From a bacterium (GTDB lineage Bacteria > Elusimicrobiota > Elusimicrobia > UBA1565 > UBA9628): a stretch of 53,285 bases of DNA. Positions within the stretch are counted from its first letter, which is position 1. Each line of letters starts with the position of its first letter. The position numbers and the translations under genes are program-made. Under the pieces are notes generated by a model that worked only from the letters and a program-made list of their open reading frames with translations, was not told the origin of the DNA and did not search any database. Location: NCBI GenBank assembly GCA_021799485.1, contig JAJZAK010000012.1, positions 1 through 53,285 on the forward strand. Direction: 5' to 3'. Shown one piece after another: positions 1 through 8,832 of this stretch.

Positions 1-2
1 AC

Positions 3-1397
3 ATCATCAAGCGCGACTCCGGGGGGATTCAAATCTCGATCGGGTACGCCGGGACGCAATCGCCGGACTTCGCGGTGAACTACATCTATTTGTGGTCGTC
101 GGGGCCGGAAGAGGCGAACCTGACGGTGGCGTTGAATCAAATCCCCAAAGATGGCCTGGAGGCGTTCAAGGAGCGCCTGCGCCAGGACTTCGCCAGGGAG
201 CTGCCGGACGTGAGGGTGTCCTTCCAGCCGGCGGACATCATCGGGCAGGTGATGAACCTGGGGGCGCCGGCGCCGATCGAGGTGGCGGTGAGCGGCCCGA
301 ACTTCGACCATGACAAGGCGTTCGCCCGCCTCGTGGAGAAGGAGCTGCGGGAAATCCCCACGCTGCGGGACGTCCAGGTCGAACAGGACGTGGATTACCC
401 GGCCGTGAGGGTCACGATGGACCGGAGGAAGGCGGGGATTCTGGGAGTGACGACTCAAAACGCCGGGGAGGCCCTGACGTCGGCGACCTCGTCCTCGCGC
501 TACGTGCTGCCGGTGTTCTGGGCGGACCGCACGTCGGGCATCGCTTACCAGATCCAGGCGGAAGTGCCGCTTCAGCGAATGGATTCGATCGACAAGGTGC
601 GCCGCATCGGCGTGGATACGGCGCGAGGCGCTTCGATACCCCTTCATCGATTCGCGACGGTGGTATCGACCTCGACGGTGGGGGAATACGATCGTCTGGA
701 TATGTCGCGCATGGTGAGCGTGGCGGCGGCGATCTACGGGGAGGACCTGGGGCGCGCGGCGCGGCGGGTGGAGGCGGTGCTCCAGCGCCTTGAAACCAAG
801 AGGCCTCGAGGCGTCTTCCTGTCCTTGCGCGGTCAGGTGCCGCCGATGGAGAACCTCTTCAGCGGCTTGAGCGTGGGGCTCGTGCTCGCGATCGTCGTCG
901 TGTTCCTCGTTCTCTCTGCCAACTTCCAATCCTTGCGCGTGGCCCTTATCGTGCTCGTCTCGATCCCGGCGGTGCTGGGGGGGGCGGGAGCGCTTTTGAT
1001 GCTCATGGGCTCGACGCTCAACATCCAGTCCTTCATGGGGATGATCATGGCGGTGGGCGTCGCGATCGCCAACGCGATCATCCTGATCAGCTTCGCGGAG
1101 CAATACCGCATCGCCGGGGCGCGGGCGCCGGAGGCGGCGATGAAGGCGGCCTTCAGCCGGCTGCGGCCGATCCTGATGACGGCGTCGGCGATGATCGCGG
1201 GGATGATCCCGATGGCCTCCGGCCTGGAGGCGAGCGCCCGGCAAATGGCGCCGTTGGCGCAGTCGGTGATCGGCGGGCTTCTCCTGGCGACCGCGGCGAC
1301 GCTGCTGGTGTTGCCGTTGGCGTACGCCGCCTTCCAGACCTCCGGGCCGGGCGAGGTGGCTTCTCTCGATCCGGACGACCAGCGCCATGGAAAATAG
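3..1397 (+). CDS. RND efflux pump (AcrB/HAE1-type), C-terminal part, 5' truncated
   Basis: Inner-membrane proton-driven efflux pump of the resistance-nodulation-division family. The frame is open from base 3 with no start, so the gene begins upstream and about 464 C-terminal residues remain of a family that usually has about 1,000-1,050. The first part is periplasmic porter/docking sequence (AGEALTSATSSSRYVLPVF). From about residue 285 come the closely spaced C-terminal membrane helices (LVLAIVVVFLVL, LIVLVSIPAVLGGAGALLM, GVAIANAIILISF). GVAIANAIILI matches the RND helix motif GxxxxNAI. The last helix is followed by a short polar tail. A TolC-like gene follows, so this is probably a pump/outer-membrane-factor operon, with any adaptor gene outside the window. 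The substrate cannot be told from this part. Confidence 0.9.
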   Translation: MIKRDSGGIQISIGYAGTQSPDFAVNYIYLWSSGPEEANLTVALNQIPKDGLEAFKERLRQDFARELPDVRVSFQPADIIGQVMNLGAPAPIEVAVSGPNFDHDKAFARLVEKELREIPTLRDVQVEQDVDYPAVRVTMDRRKAGILGVTTQNAGEALTSATSSSRYVLPVFWADRTSGIAYQIQAEVPLQRMDSIDKVRRIGVDTARGASIPLHRFATVVSTSTVGEYDRLDMSRMVSVAAAIYGEDLGRAARRVEAVLQRLETKRPRGVFLSLRGQVPPMENLFSGLSVGLVLAIVVVFLVLSANFQSLRVALIVLVSIPAVLGGAGALLMLMGSTLNIQSFMGMIMAVGVAIANAIILISFAEQYRIAGARAPEAAMKAAFSRLRPILMTASAMIAGMIPMASGLEASARQMAPLAQSVIGGLLLATAATLLVLPLAYAAFQTSGPGEVASLDPDDQRHGK

Positions 1398-1478
1398 ATG
1401 GGAAAGGCGCCCGCGTCCAATCATGGATCGGCTATCAAGGTTGAGAATCTAGAAACATGGAAAAGGAGATCTGGCGAC

Positions 1479-2846
1479 ATGCGACAGCGACTTGAGGGGG
1501 GAGCATCGGCCTTTCGTTTGCTCGCGGCGGGCCTGATGGCGGCTTGGACCGCCCAGTCGGTATGGGCGGCGGAGTACTTCGTTGATCCGCCGGGCAAGAA
1601 TGCCGCGAGGAGAAGCGCGACGCTCGCGCTTCAAGACGTTCTCGTTGCCGCCGAAGCCTTCAGCCCCGAGATCAAGGCGATGAAGGCTCAGGAGAACATA
1701 GCGAAAAACGACATCACCGTCAGCGAATCGTACCTGATGCCTCAGTTAGACGCCGCCTTTGACCGCTCTCAGGGCATGATGGGCGATAATCCGGCGCTTG
1801 GGCCGGTCGGCTTGCGGCGTTTCGTGGTCGAGCCCTTTTACCAGGGCACGGCCTACGGTTTGATGGGCTCATGGGATGTCTTTAATCTCCAGCGCTACTA
1901 CGCGATTCAGGTCGCGAAGCGCCAGCTCGATTACCGCCGGGCCTTGACGGCGCTCACGCGCTATCACGTGGACGTCCAGGTATCCGACGCCTATTTCCGG
2001 GCTTCCAGCTACAAAGGACTGGCGGCCGCTTGGCAAGAAGTCGGGGCCTTTATGTACAACGTCATGGTCAAGGAGGTGCGGCCGCTCATGCGTTCGGGCT
2101 ACCAAAATCCGGTCGATGAGCTCTTGGTGAAAGACGAGGTCACGGAGGCCGGCATCGAAAAGGCCAAGGACCAGGCAAGCTACCGTGACGCCCGCAAGGC
2201 CCTTGCCGCTCTGATGGGGCAAAAAGAATGGGATTTCTCGATCCCGGCGCCGCTTTCCTTATCAAGCGGCGCCGTCGCGATATTCATCCCCGGCGTCAGC
2301 CCTTATGTCAAGGTCGCGGCGGCCAACCTCGACGTCTCCAAGAAATTCCGCAAAGAGGAATGGGCGCAACACATGCCGGTGGTCCATGCTCAGGCGGGCC
2401 TCGGAAACGCGACGAATATTCCGCATGATGAGGAGAAGAATCTCGAGGGCGGCGTCGGCGTCGAAATGCCTATTTTTGAAGGCTTCAGGATTGTCAGCCA
2501 AGTGGAGGCGGCGTCCAACATGATCATCCAGAGACAGGCGGAAGCGGACGACGCCCAGCTCCAGGTCGACTTCGGCACGGCCAAGCTCGACAGAGTCATC
2601 GACTCGGCCAAGGAGGCCATTGCCCGACTGGCGGGGGAGTTTTCGGACGACCTTCGCGCGCTCAACCTGGCGCGCTACCGCTATACGAACTTCCAGGGCC
2701 CGCTCGTCGACGTGCGCGAGGCTTTGCGGGACTTGGCTCGGGTGCGAGCCTCGCAAAATCTGGAGTTGGGCCAGCTCTATTTCGGGAAGGCGGCCAAGGC
2801 GCTCTTAAACGGCGCGACGCTGCCCGCCAAGACGAGCCGCTCCTGA
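1479..2846 (+). CDS. TolC-like outer membrane efflux protein
   Basis: Outer-membrane channel partner for the RND pump upstream (OEP family), 455 aa. The frame is open from 1398, but the ATG at 1479 is preferred. It has an AGGAG at 1464-1468 ten bases ahead and is followed by a good signal peptide (about residues 1-31, hydrophobic LLAAGLMAAWTAQSVWA, cleavage after WAA). The mature protein shows the family's duplicated helical hairpin pattern: LQDVLVAAEAFSPEIKAMKAQ near the N-terminus and Gly/Ser-rich beta strands (FDRSQGMMGDNPALGPVG; GLGNATNIP) between long amphipathic helices. It lies directly after the pump gene on the same strand. Which compound it exports is unknown. Confidence 0.85.
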   Translation: MRQRLEGGASAFRLLAAGLMAAWTAQSVWAAEYFVDPPGKNAARRSATLALQDVLVAAEAFSPEIKAMKAQENIAKNDITVSESYLMPQLDAAFDRSQGMMGDNPALGPVGLRRFVVEPFYQGTAYGLMGSWDVFNLQRYYAIQVAKRQLDYRRALTALTRYHVDVQVSDAYFRASSYKGLAAAWQEVGAFMYNVMVKEVRPLMRSGYQNPVDELLVKDEVTEAGIEKAKDQASYRDARKALAALMGQKEWDFSIPAPLSLSSGAVAIFIPGVSPYVKVAAANLDVSKKFRKEEWAQHMPVVHAQAGLGNATNIPHDEEKNLEGGVGVEMPIFEGFRIVSQVEAASNMIIQRQAEADDAQLQVDFGTAKLDRVIDSAKEAIARLAGEFSDDLRALNLARYRYTNFQGPLVDVREALRDLARVRASQNLELGQLYFGKAAKALLNGATLPAKTSRS

Positions 2847-2954
2847 TCCCCTAGGCGAGTTCCGGCCGACGCCGGAGCAGGGAGAACAGGCGCTAAGGAC
2901 CACGCCGCAGAGAATCGCCGCCAGCAGAGCGATGAGGCGCCTAGCATCTATCAT
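2805..2954 (-). CDS. possible 49-aa lipoprotein, antisense to the tolC-like 3' end
   Basis: A short frame that begins MIDARRLIALLAAILCGVV and continues LSACSPCSG. This is a basic start, a strong hydrophobic stretch and a textbook lipobox (L-S-A-C). The mature part is short, Arg/Gly-rich and has no recognised domain. In size it resembles entericidin-like peptides, but the mature sequence does not clearly match. It fills the 138-bp gap between the TolC-like gene and the flippase, and its last 42 bases lie antisense inside the TolC-like gene. The overlap and short length mean it could be chance; the signal peptide is the only evidence. Confidence 0.35.
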   Translation of the reverse strand: MIDARRLIALLAAILCGVVLSACSPCSGVGRNSPRGSGAARLGGQRRAV

Positions 2955-2984
2955 GGGCTCTTGAAAGTATATTAAATTGCTTCG

Positions 2985-4457
2985 GTGTTTAAGGATATAA
3001 GGCGGCTCCTCAACGAGACGGCCGTCTATGGCCTCTCGACGGTCGCGGGGCGCTTTCTGAACCTGCTCCTCCTTCCTCTTTACACCCACGCCCTCTCCCC
3101 GGCCGACTACGGCGTCGCCGCGATCCTTTTTTCCTACCTGGCCTTCCTGAACGTCGTCTATGGCTGCGGCATGGACTTCGCATTGATGCGCTATTGGCGA
3201 GAGCGGGGAGACGCGGCGTCGCCGGAGGTCTTCAGCACGGCTTTTTTCCCTCTGGGATCGCTGGCCGTCGCCTTTTCGGCTCTTGTCTATCTGGGCGCGG
3301 GGCCGCTGGCCCCGCTGCTCGGGCATGCTTCCATCGGAGCCTCTCTGTGGCGTCTCGCCTCGGTCATCCTGGCGTTGGACGCCTTGGCGCTGCTTCCCTT
3401 CGCGAGCTTGCGCATGCGGCACCGTCCGGCGCTCTTCGCCGCCGTCAAAATCCTCAACATCGCCCTTAATCTTGCTTTGAGCTACGTCTTTCTCCTCCGT
3501 TGGGGATGGGGAGTCGCGGGAGTGTTCTGGGCGGCGCTTGCGACGTCAGCCGCGACCGTCGCCCTTCTGACGCCCGTGATCGTCGCGCAATGCCGCCCCG
3601 TTTTCGATGCCGCGGTTTTCAAGAAGCTTCTGCGCTTTGGGCTGCCTCTCGTGCCGGCGGGTCTCGCCTCGGCCGTGGTCAACGTCGCCGACCGCCCCAT
3701 CCTCGCCGCCTACACCAACGACGCCACCGTCGGGCTTTACCAGGCCAACTACCGCCTGGGAGTCGTCATGATGCTCCTCGTCGGCATGTTCGATATGGCC
3801 TTCAAGCCCTTTTTTATCGAGCAGGAGGCCAAGGAAGGCTCCCGGCAAATCCTGGCCCGGGTCCTGACCTATTTCGTCGTCTTGGGGGGAGCGGGATTCC
3901 TCGCGATCTCGCTTCTGTCGGGATGGGTCGTCAGGCTCCGCGTCTTCGGGGGCAAGCCCCTTATCCATCCGGACTACTGGCCGGGCCTCGGAATCGTCCC
4001 CATCGTGGCCCTGGGATATCTCTTCTACGGCGTCTACATCAACATGATCGCTCCCGCGACCTTGGCGCATAAATCCGAGCGCGTCGCGTACGCGACCGCG
4101 GTCGGGGCCGCGACGAACGTCCTCTTTTTGCTGATCCTGATCCCGCGCTGGGGGATCGTCGGCGCGGCCTGGGCGACGCCGCTCGCCTATCTCGCGATGG
4201 CGGGCTCGCTGTATGGCTGGGGACGTTCTCTCTATCCGGTTCCTTACGAGTATGGCCGGCTGCTCCATGCCGCCGCGGCCTTGGCCGTCGTATGGGCGCT
4301 TTCCAGGGTTTTGGGGCTCGATGCCTCCGGCGCGCGCGCGGGGCTGAGGCTGTGGCTCGTGCTCTTGTTTCCCGCGCTTCTCGCCGTCACGGGATTTCTC
4401 AAGGACGACGAACGCCGGGCATTGAAGAAATGGGCTTTCATCGCATCGGCATCTTGA
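2985..4457 (+). CDS. polysaccharide/O-antigen flippase-like membrane protein (MATE/Wzx superfamily)
   Basis: A 490-aa polytopic inner-membrane protein of the Wzx/RfbX polysaccharide transporter group, which flips lipid-linked sugar chains to the periplasmic face. The N-terminus (TAVYGLSTVAGRFLNLLLLP followed by YTHALSPADYGV) is the typical signature of the family. About 12-14 hydrophobic segments follow, with a conserved mid-region motif ADRPILAAYTNDATVGLYQ. GTG at 2985 is the start, with no Shine-Dalgarno in front. The AT-rich stretch at 2961-2977 may hold the promoter. The sugar locus starting at 43.4 kb could provide its substrate, but they are 39 kb apart and no link is shown. Confidence 0.82.
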   Translation: MFKDIRRLLNETAVYGLSTVAGRFLNLLLLPLYTHALSPADYGVAAILFSYLAFLNVVYGCGMDFALMRYWRERGDAASPEVFSTAFFPLGSLAVAFSALVYLGAGPLAPLLGHASIGASLWRLASVILALDALALLPFASLRMRHRPALFAAVKILNIALNLALSYVFLLRWGWGVAGVFWAALATSAATVALLTPVIVAQCRPVFDAAVFKKLLRFGLPLVPAGLASAVVNVADRPILAAYTNDATVGLYQANYRLGVVMMLLVGMFDMAFKPFFIEQEAKEGSRQILARVLTYFVVLGGAGFLAISLLSGWVVRLRVFGGKPLIHPDYWPGLGIVPIVALGYLFYGVYINMIAPATLAHKSERVAYATAVGAATNVLFLLILIPRWGIVGAAWATPLAYLAMAGSLYGWGRSLYPVPYEYGRLLHAAAALAVVWALSRVLGLDASGARAGLRLWLVLLFPALLAVTGFLKDDERRALKKWAFIASAS

Positions 4458-4500
4458 TCGCCGCGGGGCGATTTTTGTAAAAAATGGCGCCCCGATAACG

Positions 4501-5442
4501 ATGATCCAAGCGATCGACTTGACGAAGCGGTTCGGAAACAAGGCCGCGGTCGACCGGCTTAATTTCGAGATTCCCAAAGGCCAGGTCGTCGGCTTTCTCG
4601 GCCCCAACGGCGCCGGGAAAACCACGACGATGCGTCTTTTGACCGGGTATCTGCCCGCCGACGAGGGCCGCGCCGTCGTTCTCGACAAGGACGTCGCCGA
4701 GGACTCCATGGCGGTCCGCCGCCGCACGGGATATCTCCCCGAGAACAACCCGCTTTACGAGGATTTGGATGTCGTCGACACGCTCCACTATTCAGCTCGT
4801 TTGCGGGGGATTGAGGACCTCGAAGAGCGCGTCCGTCGCGTCAAGGGCGTCATCGGGACCTGCGGCTTGACGAGCGTCGTCGCCAAGAAGGTGGGAGAGC
4901 TTTCTAAAGGATACCGCCAGCGCCTGGGCCTCGCCCAGGCGATCATCCACGACCCGGAGGTGCTGATCTTGGACGAGCCGACCTCGGGCCTGGATCCCAA
5001 CCAGGTGCAGGAGGTCCGCTCGCTCATCCTCGACCTCAAGAAGGAAAAAACGCTTCTCATTTCGACCCATATCCTCTCCGAGGTCACCGCCACGTGCGAC
5101 CGCGTGATCATCATCAACGCGGGCCGCATCGTCGCCGACGGCACTCCGGAGAGCCTTTCCGGAGATCTCCAGGACAAAAACCGCCTCCATGTGGCTCTCA
5201 AGGGGCCGCCGGCCGAGGTCGGCATGGCCTTGAGCCGTCTCGGCGGCGTGGGGAATCTGAGGCCCGAGCGCGTGGACGGCGAGGAGGACGGGTTCCTCCT
5301 TGAATCCGCGGCGGGGCACGATTTGCGCGAGAAGGTTTTCGATCTCGCCGTGGAGCGCCGTTGGCCGATCGTCGCCATGCGCCAGGAGCGGCTGAGCCTG
5401 GAGGAGGTCTTCAGGAAATTGACCCGCGAGGAGAAGCCGTGA
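4501..5442 (+). CDS. ABC transporter ATP-binding protein, GldA-like
   Basis: Cytoplasmic ATPase of an ABC-2 type transporter, 313 aa. Walker A GPNGAGKTT is at about residues 34-42, the signature loop is LSKGYRQR, Walker B is VLILDEPTSGLD and the H-loop is LISTH. The C-terminal extension after residue 230 (VGNLRPERVDGEEDGF, then LSLEEVFRKLTREE) is typical of GldA/CcmA-type ATPases. It is the first gene of a four-gene block in which the next gene starts inside its stop codon (GTGA). Close relatives work with GldF/GldG-like membrane subunits. In most non-gliding bacteria the substrate is unknown, and no gliding role is claimed here. Confidence 0.9.
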   Translation: MIQAIDLTKRFGNKAAVDRLNFEIPKGQVVGFLGPNGAGKTTTMRLLTGYLPADEGRAVVLDKDVAEDSMAVRRRTGYLPENNPLYEDLDVVDTLHYSARLRGIEDLEERVRRVKGVIGTCGLTSVVAKKVGELSKGYRQRLGLAQAIIHDPEVLILDEPTSGLDPNQVQEVRSLILDLKKEKTLLISTHILSEVTATCDRVIIINAGRIVADGTPESLSGDLQDKNRLHVALKGPPAEVGMALSRLGGVGNLRPERVDGEEDGFLLESAAGHDLREKVFDLAVERRWPIVAMRQERLSLEEVFRKLTREEKP

Positions 5443-6179
5443 AGCTTCCCGTCCAATGGGCCGCGGTGCGCGCGATCGCCCTGCGGGGTCTGCGCAACTA
5501 CTTCGAGTCGCCCACCGCCTACGTGATTCTTTTCGTCTTCTACCTTCTGACGGGCTACCTTTTCGCCCTGCCGTTTTTCCTGGTGGGACAGGCGAGCGTC
5601 AAGGGGCTGATGGATTTCGTGCCGCTCATCCTGACCTTCCTCGTGCCGGGGCTCTCCATGGGGCTTCTCGCGGATGAGCTCAAGAGCGGCACCTTCGAGT
5701 CCCTGGCGACCCTTCCCATCGAGGACTGGGACATCGCGCTGGGCAAGTTCTGCGGATACGCTCTTTTTCTCCTGGCGGCCGTCGCGGGGCTCGCGTTCTT
5801 CGCCGTCGCGGCCGCTTTCCTCGCGGCCAAGCCCTTCGCGATCGACTGGGGGGAGGCGCTGGGCGTCCTGAGCGCGCTGTATTGCTTGGGCTTCATGTAC
5901 GGGGCGATCGGCCTGTTCGCGTCGTCTCTCACCCGCAATCAGATCGTCGCCTTCGTGGGCGCCTTCATGATGGGCTTCTTCTTTTTCGCCTTGGGAAAAA
6001 TCGCCGGCTTTTTCCCCGGCGCGCTGATGGAGTTCGCCGAATCGGCCGGGGTCGACTCGCATCTGGCGAACATGGCCCGCGGCGTCTTCGACACCCGCGA
6101 CCTTCTCTATTTCGGGAGCGTCGCTTTCATCTTCCTGTATTTGGCCGCCCAGCGCCTGAGGACGCGGCGCTTCTCCTGA
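5439..6179 (+). CDS. ABC-2 type permease, GldF-like
   Basis: Membrane subunit (246 aa) partnering the ATPase before it. The GTG at 5439 overlaps the upstream TGA (GTGA), so translation is probably coupled. An open frame extends upstream but runs inside the ATPase gene. Six hydrophobic segments are visible (YVILFVFYLLTGYLFALPFF; LILTFLVPGLSMGLLADELK; YALFLLAAVAGLAFFAVAAA; YCLGFMYGAIGLFASSLT; VAFVGAFMMGFFFFALGKI; SVAFIFLYLAAQRL). The stretch DELKSGTFESLATLPIEDW between helices is the conserved ABC-2 coupling region. It is followed almost at once by the GldG-like gene. Confidence 0.88.
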   Translation: MKLPVQWAAVRAIALRGLRNYFESPTAYVILFVFYLLTGYLFALPFFLVGQASVKGLMDFVPLILTFLVPGLSMGLLADELKSGTFESLATLPIEDWDIALGKFCGYALFLLAAVAGLAFFAVAAAFLAAKPFAIDWGEALGVLSALYCLGFMYGAIGLFASSLTRNQIVAFVGAFMMGFFFFALGKIAGFFPGALMEFAESAGVDSHLANMARGVFDTRDLLYFGSVAFIFLYLAAQRLRTRRFS

Positions 6180-6180
6180 C

Positions 6181-7842
6181 ATGGCCGACACCGCCAAGAC
6201 CTCGTCGACGAAGCGCCGGATCGAGTCCGTCTTTACCTGGACGGGAGCGCTTCTCGTCGTCTTGATCGTCCTCCTCCTCAACGTGGTCGGACGCTATGTG
6301 TACGGGCGGGCGGACCTGTCCGCCGGGCATATCTATTCCATTTCCCGGGGCACGAAGCTGGTGCTTAAGAAAATCAAGGACAACCTCGTCGTCAAGGTCT
6401 ACTTTACGCCGCGTCTGCCCCAGCCTTACGGCTTCGAGGAGAGTTATCTGAAGGATCTTCTGGCCGAATACCGGGCTTACGGGCACGGCCACGTTAAGAT
6501 CGAGTATCTCGATCCCGACCTCGATCCGCGCATCAAGAAGGAGGCCGCGAGCGCCGGCATCCAGCCGCTCCAGATCAACATCATGGGCGCCGACAAGTTC
6601 GAGATCAAGGAGATCATGATGGGCGTGCTCTTCCTCTACAACGGCAAGAGCGCCGTCCTTCCCATGATCCATGACGTGAACAATCTCGAATACGATCTCA
6701 CAAGCCGCATTCGACGCCTCACCCGCGTCCATAAGCACACCGCGGGGTTCATCATGGGGCACGGCGAGAAGCTCCCGGGAGAGCCCGATCTCGCGGCCCT
6801 TTTCCAGCCGATCAACGAGGAGATGGACACGGAGGTGGTCGACCTCGCCAAGCCCGTCTCGCCCAAAGTCGACGCGCTGTGGGCCTTGGCGCCCGCCAGC
6901 CCCTTCAAGCCGGCGGAGATCGAACGCCTCAAGGCTTGGGTGGGCGCTGGAAAGTCCCTGGGGCTCCTGGCCTCCAAGCGCTCGGAGGACCTGAGATCCT
7001 TCCGGGCGACGCCGGTCGAGAACGGCATCGACGCGCTTTTGAGGCCCTGGGGGGTCGAGCTGCGCTCCGGCTACGTCGTGGACGCCCAGTGCGAGCGCAT
7101 CCAGATGGCGACGCAGTACGGGTTCTTTCAGGCGATACGCCTGGCGGACTATCCTTTCATTCCGATCGCGACCTCGATCAACAGCGAAAGCCCCGCCATG
7201 CGCGGCATCGAAATGGTGCCCATGCCGTTTTCCGAGCCCCTCTTTTGGAGGCCGACGGGGGCCGCGTCGTCGTTGACCTACACGTCCCTCGTGGACTCCT
7301 CCAAGATGTCCTGGTATCAGACGACCCTTTCGATCTCGCCGTCGACCCCGATCGAGAAGCTGGAAAGCCCGGAGAAAGGCCCCTTCTCTCTCGCGGGAGT
7401 CGTCACGGGGGCTTTTTATAAGGTGACCCCCTCGACCGCGGCCGCGATCGAAGGGGTGAAAACAACCCCGGCGAACGGCCGGGTCATCGTCGTCGGGAGC
7501 GCCGCCCAGGTGCAGCCGGGTCTTCTCGGGAAATCCTCGGACGCGACCTTCCTTCTCAACCTTCTGGAGTGGTCCTTCCAGGACGAAACGCTTCTTTCCA
7601 TCCGCGCCAAGAGCGTCCACTACCGGCCGCTTCGCCAGCTCTCGCCCAACGGGCGGGCGCTCGTCAAATTCCTCTTGATCGTCTTCTTGCCGGCGATGCT
7701 GCCCATCTTGGGATCCTTGGTCTACCGCCATGTCTGGCGGCGCCGGGAGATGTACCGGCGCGTCTATGGGGAGGGAACCTCGGCGCCGTCGCCGTCCGCG
7801 GCGGTCGCGGCCGGATCCGCTCCGCCGAGCTCCGCTCCCTAA
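6181..7842 (+). CDS. GldG-like ABC transport auxiliary protein
   Basis: A 553-aa membrane-anchored protein of the GldG/ABC-type auxiliary family. One N-terminal membrane helix (about 19-40, TGALLVVLIVLLLNVVGRYV) is followed by the conserved region LSAGHIYSISRGTKLVLKKI, where LS....YSLS..T is the family hallmark. A large periplasmic domain and a C-terminal helix (about 500-522) end the protein. The Ala/Ser/Pro-rich tail is probably unstructured. The ATG is one base after the permease stop, and the DUF4340 gene starts five bases after its own stop. The gene order ATPase, permease, GldG, DUF4340 is known in many diderm phyla; the function outside gliding bacteria is not established. Confidence 0.85.
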   Translation: MADTAKTSSTKRRIESVFTWTGALLVVLIVLLLNVVGRYVYGRADLSAGHIYSISRGTKLVLKKIKDNLVVKVYFTPRLPQPYGFEESYLKDLLAEYRAYGHGHVKIEYLDPDLDPRIKKEAASAGIQPLQINIMGADKFEIKEIMMGVLFLYNGKSAVLPMIHDVNNLEYDLTSRIRRLTRVHKHTAGFIMGHGEKLPGEPDLAALFQPINEEMDTEVVDLAKPVSPKVDALWALAPASPFKPAEIERLKAWVGAGKSLGLLASKRSEDLRSFRATPVENGIDALLRPWGVELRSGYVVDAQCERIQMATQYGFFQAIRLADYPFIPIATSINSESPAMRGIEMVPMPFSEPLFWRPTGAASSLTYTSLVDSSKMSWYQTTLSISPSTPIEKLESPEKGPFSLAGVVTGAFYKVTPSTAAAIEGVKTTPANGRVIVVGSAAQVQPGLLGKSSDATFLLNLLEWSFQDETLLSIRAKSVHYRPLRQLSPNGRALVKFLLIVFLPAMLPILGSLVYRHVWRRREMYRRVYGEGTSAPSPSAAVAAGSAPPSSAP

Positions 7843-7847
7843 TCCTC

Positions 7848-8831
7848 GTGAGAAACTACGCCAGGCGTCTGAGCGTCCTTATCGGCGTCATCGTCGCCCT
7901 TCTCCTTCTTTCGGGCCTGCTCATCTGGCGCTCCAGCCGCTACGCTGAACTCCGTCCTTTCGATCAAATCAAGGATTCCGACGTCGCCAAGATCGTCTTG
8001 TCGCGAGGAGGCCAGGATGTCGTGCTCGCCAGGGAAGGCGCCGGATGGCGGGTGACGAGCCCCAAGCCCCCGGACCGCGCGGACAAGGACGCGGTCGAGG
8101 GGATGCTTCTGGCCTTGAGGGGCCTCGCCGTCGAGTCGGAGGTCTCCTCCCATCCGGAGTCCCTGGAGCTCTACGGGCTCAACGCCGCGAGCGCGACGCG
8201 CGTCACGATCGACGATCCCAAGGGCCGAGCCCTCTTCGACGGGGAGTTCGGCAAGGAGGCGATCGGCTACCAGTCGGCCTATTTCCGCTGGCCCGGAAAA
8301 CCCTCCGTCTACTTGGCGACGGGCGTGAGCCCCTATCAAGTGGAGCGATCGTCGGAGGCTTTCAGGGATCACGCCCTGTTGCCGCAGGCGGGCCTGTCGT
8401 GGAGCGAAATCCGCATCAAATCCGGAACGCGCTCCTACCTTTTGACCAGATCGTCGGCGGCATGGACCGCGAAGCCCCCCCTGCCCGCGCGCGCCGCCGA
8501 TTCCATCGTGGCCACGCTTTTCAACATGCGCCTGGCGCAATTCATTCCCGATTGGGAAGCGCGCCGCGATGGAAAGTTCCCCCAGGCCGTCCTCATCATC
8601 GAGGCCACGGGGGCCGACAAGGCCTTCGCCGATTGGACGATCGGCGCGGAAAAACCTTATCAGGGCGGGGCTCCTTATTACCGCTACGCCATCTCCGCCT
8701 CCCGGCACGCGGCCGGGCTCGTCTCCGTCTACGACGTCGAGTCCCTGCTTCGCATCGTCAACCCGAAACTCCTGGCCGCCCAAAACGCCGCGAAGGTGAA
8801 GGCAGCCAAGGCCAAGAAAGCCAAAAAATAA
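7848..8831 (+). CDS. DUF4340 domain protein of the Gld-type ABC operon
   Basis: A 327-aa single-pass protein with a membrane helix at about residues 8-27 (LSVLIGVIVALLLLSGLLIW) and a long extracytoplasmic part. The segments IVLSRGGQDVVLAREGAGWR, SPKPPDRADKDAVEGMLLAL and TIGAEKPYQGGAPYYRYAIS fit the repeated fold of DUF4340 proteins. GTG at 7848 is chosen because it sits five bases after the previous stop and directly precedes the membrane helix; longer upstream frames run inside the GldG gene. The C-terminus is a Lys/Ala tail. It is the last gene of the ABC block and is followed by a repeat that may terminate transcription. Confidence 0.8.
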   Translation: MRNYARRLSVLIGVIVALLLLSGLLIWRSSRYAELRPFDQIKDSDVAKIVLSRGGQDVVLAREGAGWRVTSPKPPDRADKDAVEGMLLALRGLAVESEVSSHPESLELYGLNAASATRVTIDDPKGRALFDGEFGKEAIGYQSAYFRWPGKPSVYLATGVSPYQVERSSEAFRDHALLPQAGLSWSEIRIKSGTRSYLLTRSSAAWTAKPPLPARAADSIVATLFNMRLAQFIPDWEARRDGKFPQAVLIIEATGADKAFADWTIGAEKPYQGGAPYYRYAISASRHAAGLVSVYDVESLLRIVNPKLLAAQNAAKVKAAKAKKAKK

Positions 8832-8832
8832 A

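Noticed and set aside
2961-2984. Full sigma-70 promoter ahead of the flippase
   Set aside because: TTGAAA and several AT hexamers are present, but no pair has acceptable spacing; only a weak TATTAA nine bases before the GTG remains.
4788-6281. 497-codon minus-strand frame over the ABC genes
   Set aside because: Shadow of three strongly recognisable transporter genes; composition is atypical.
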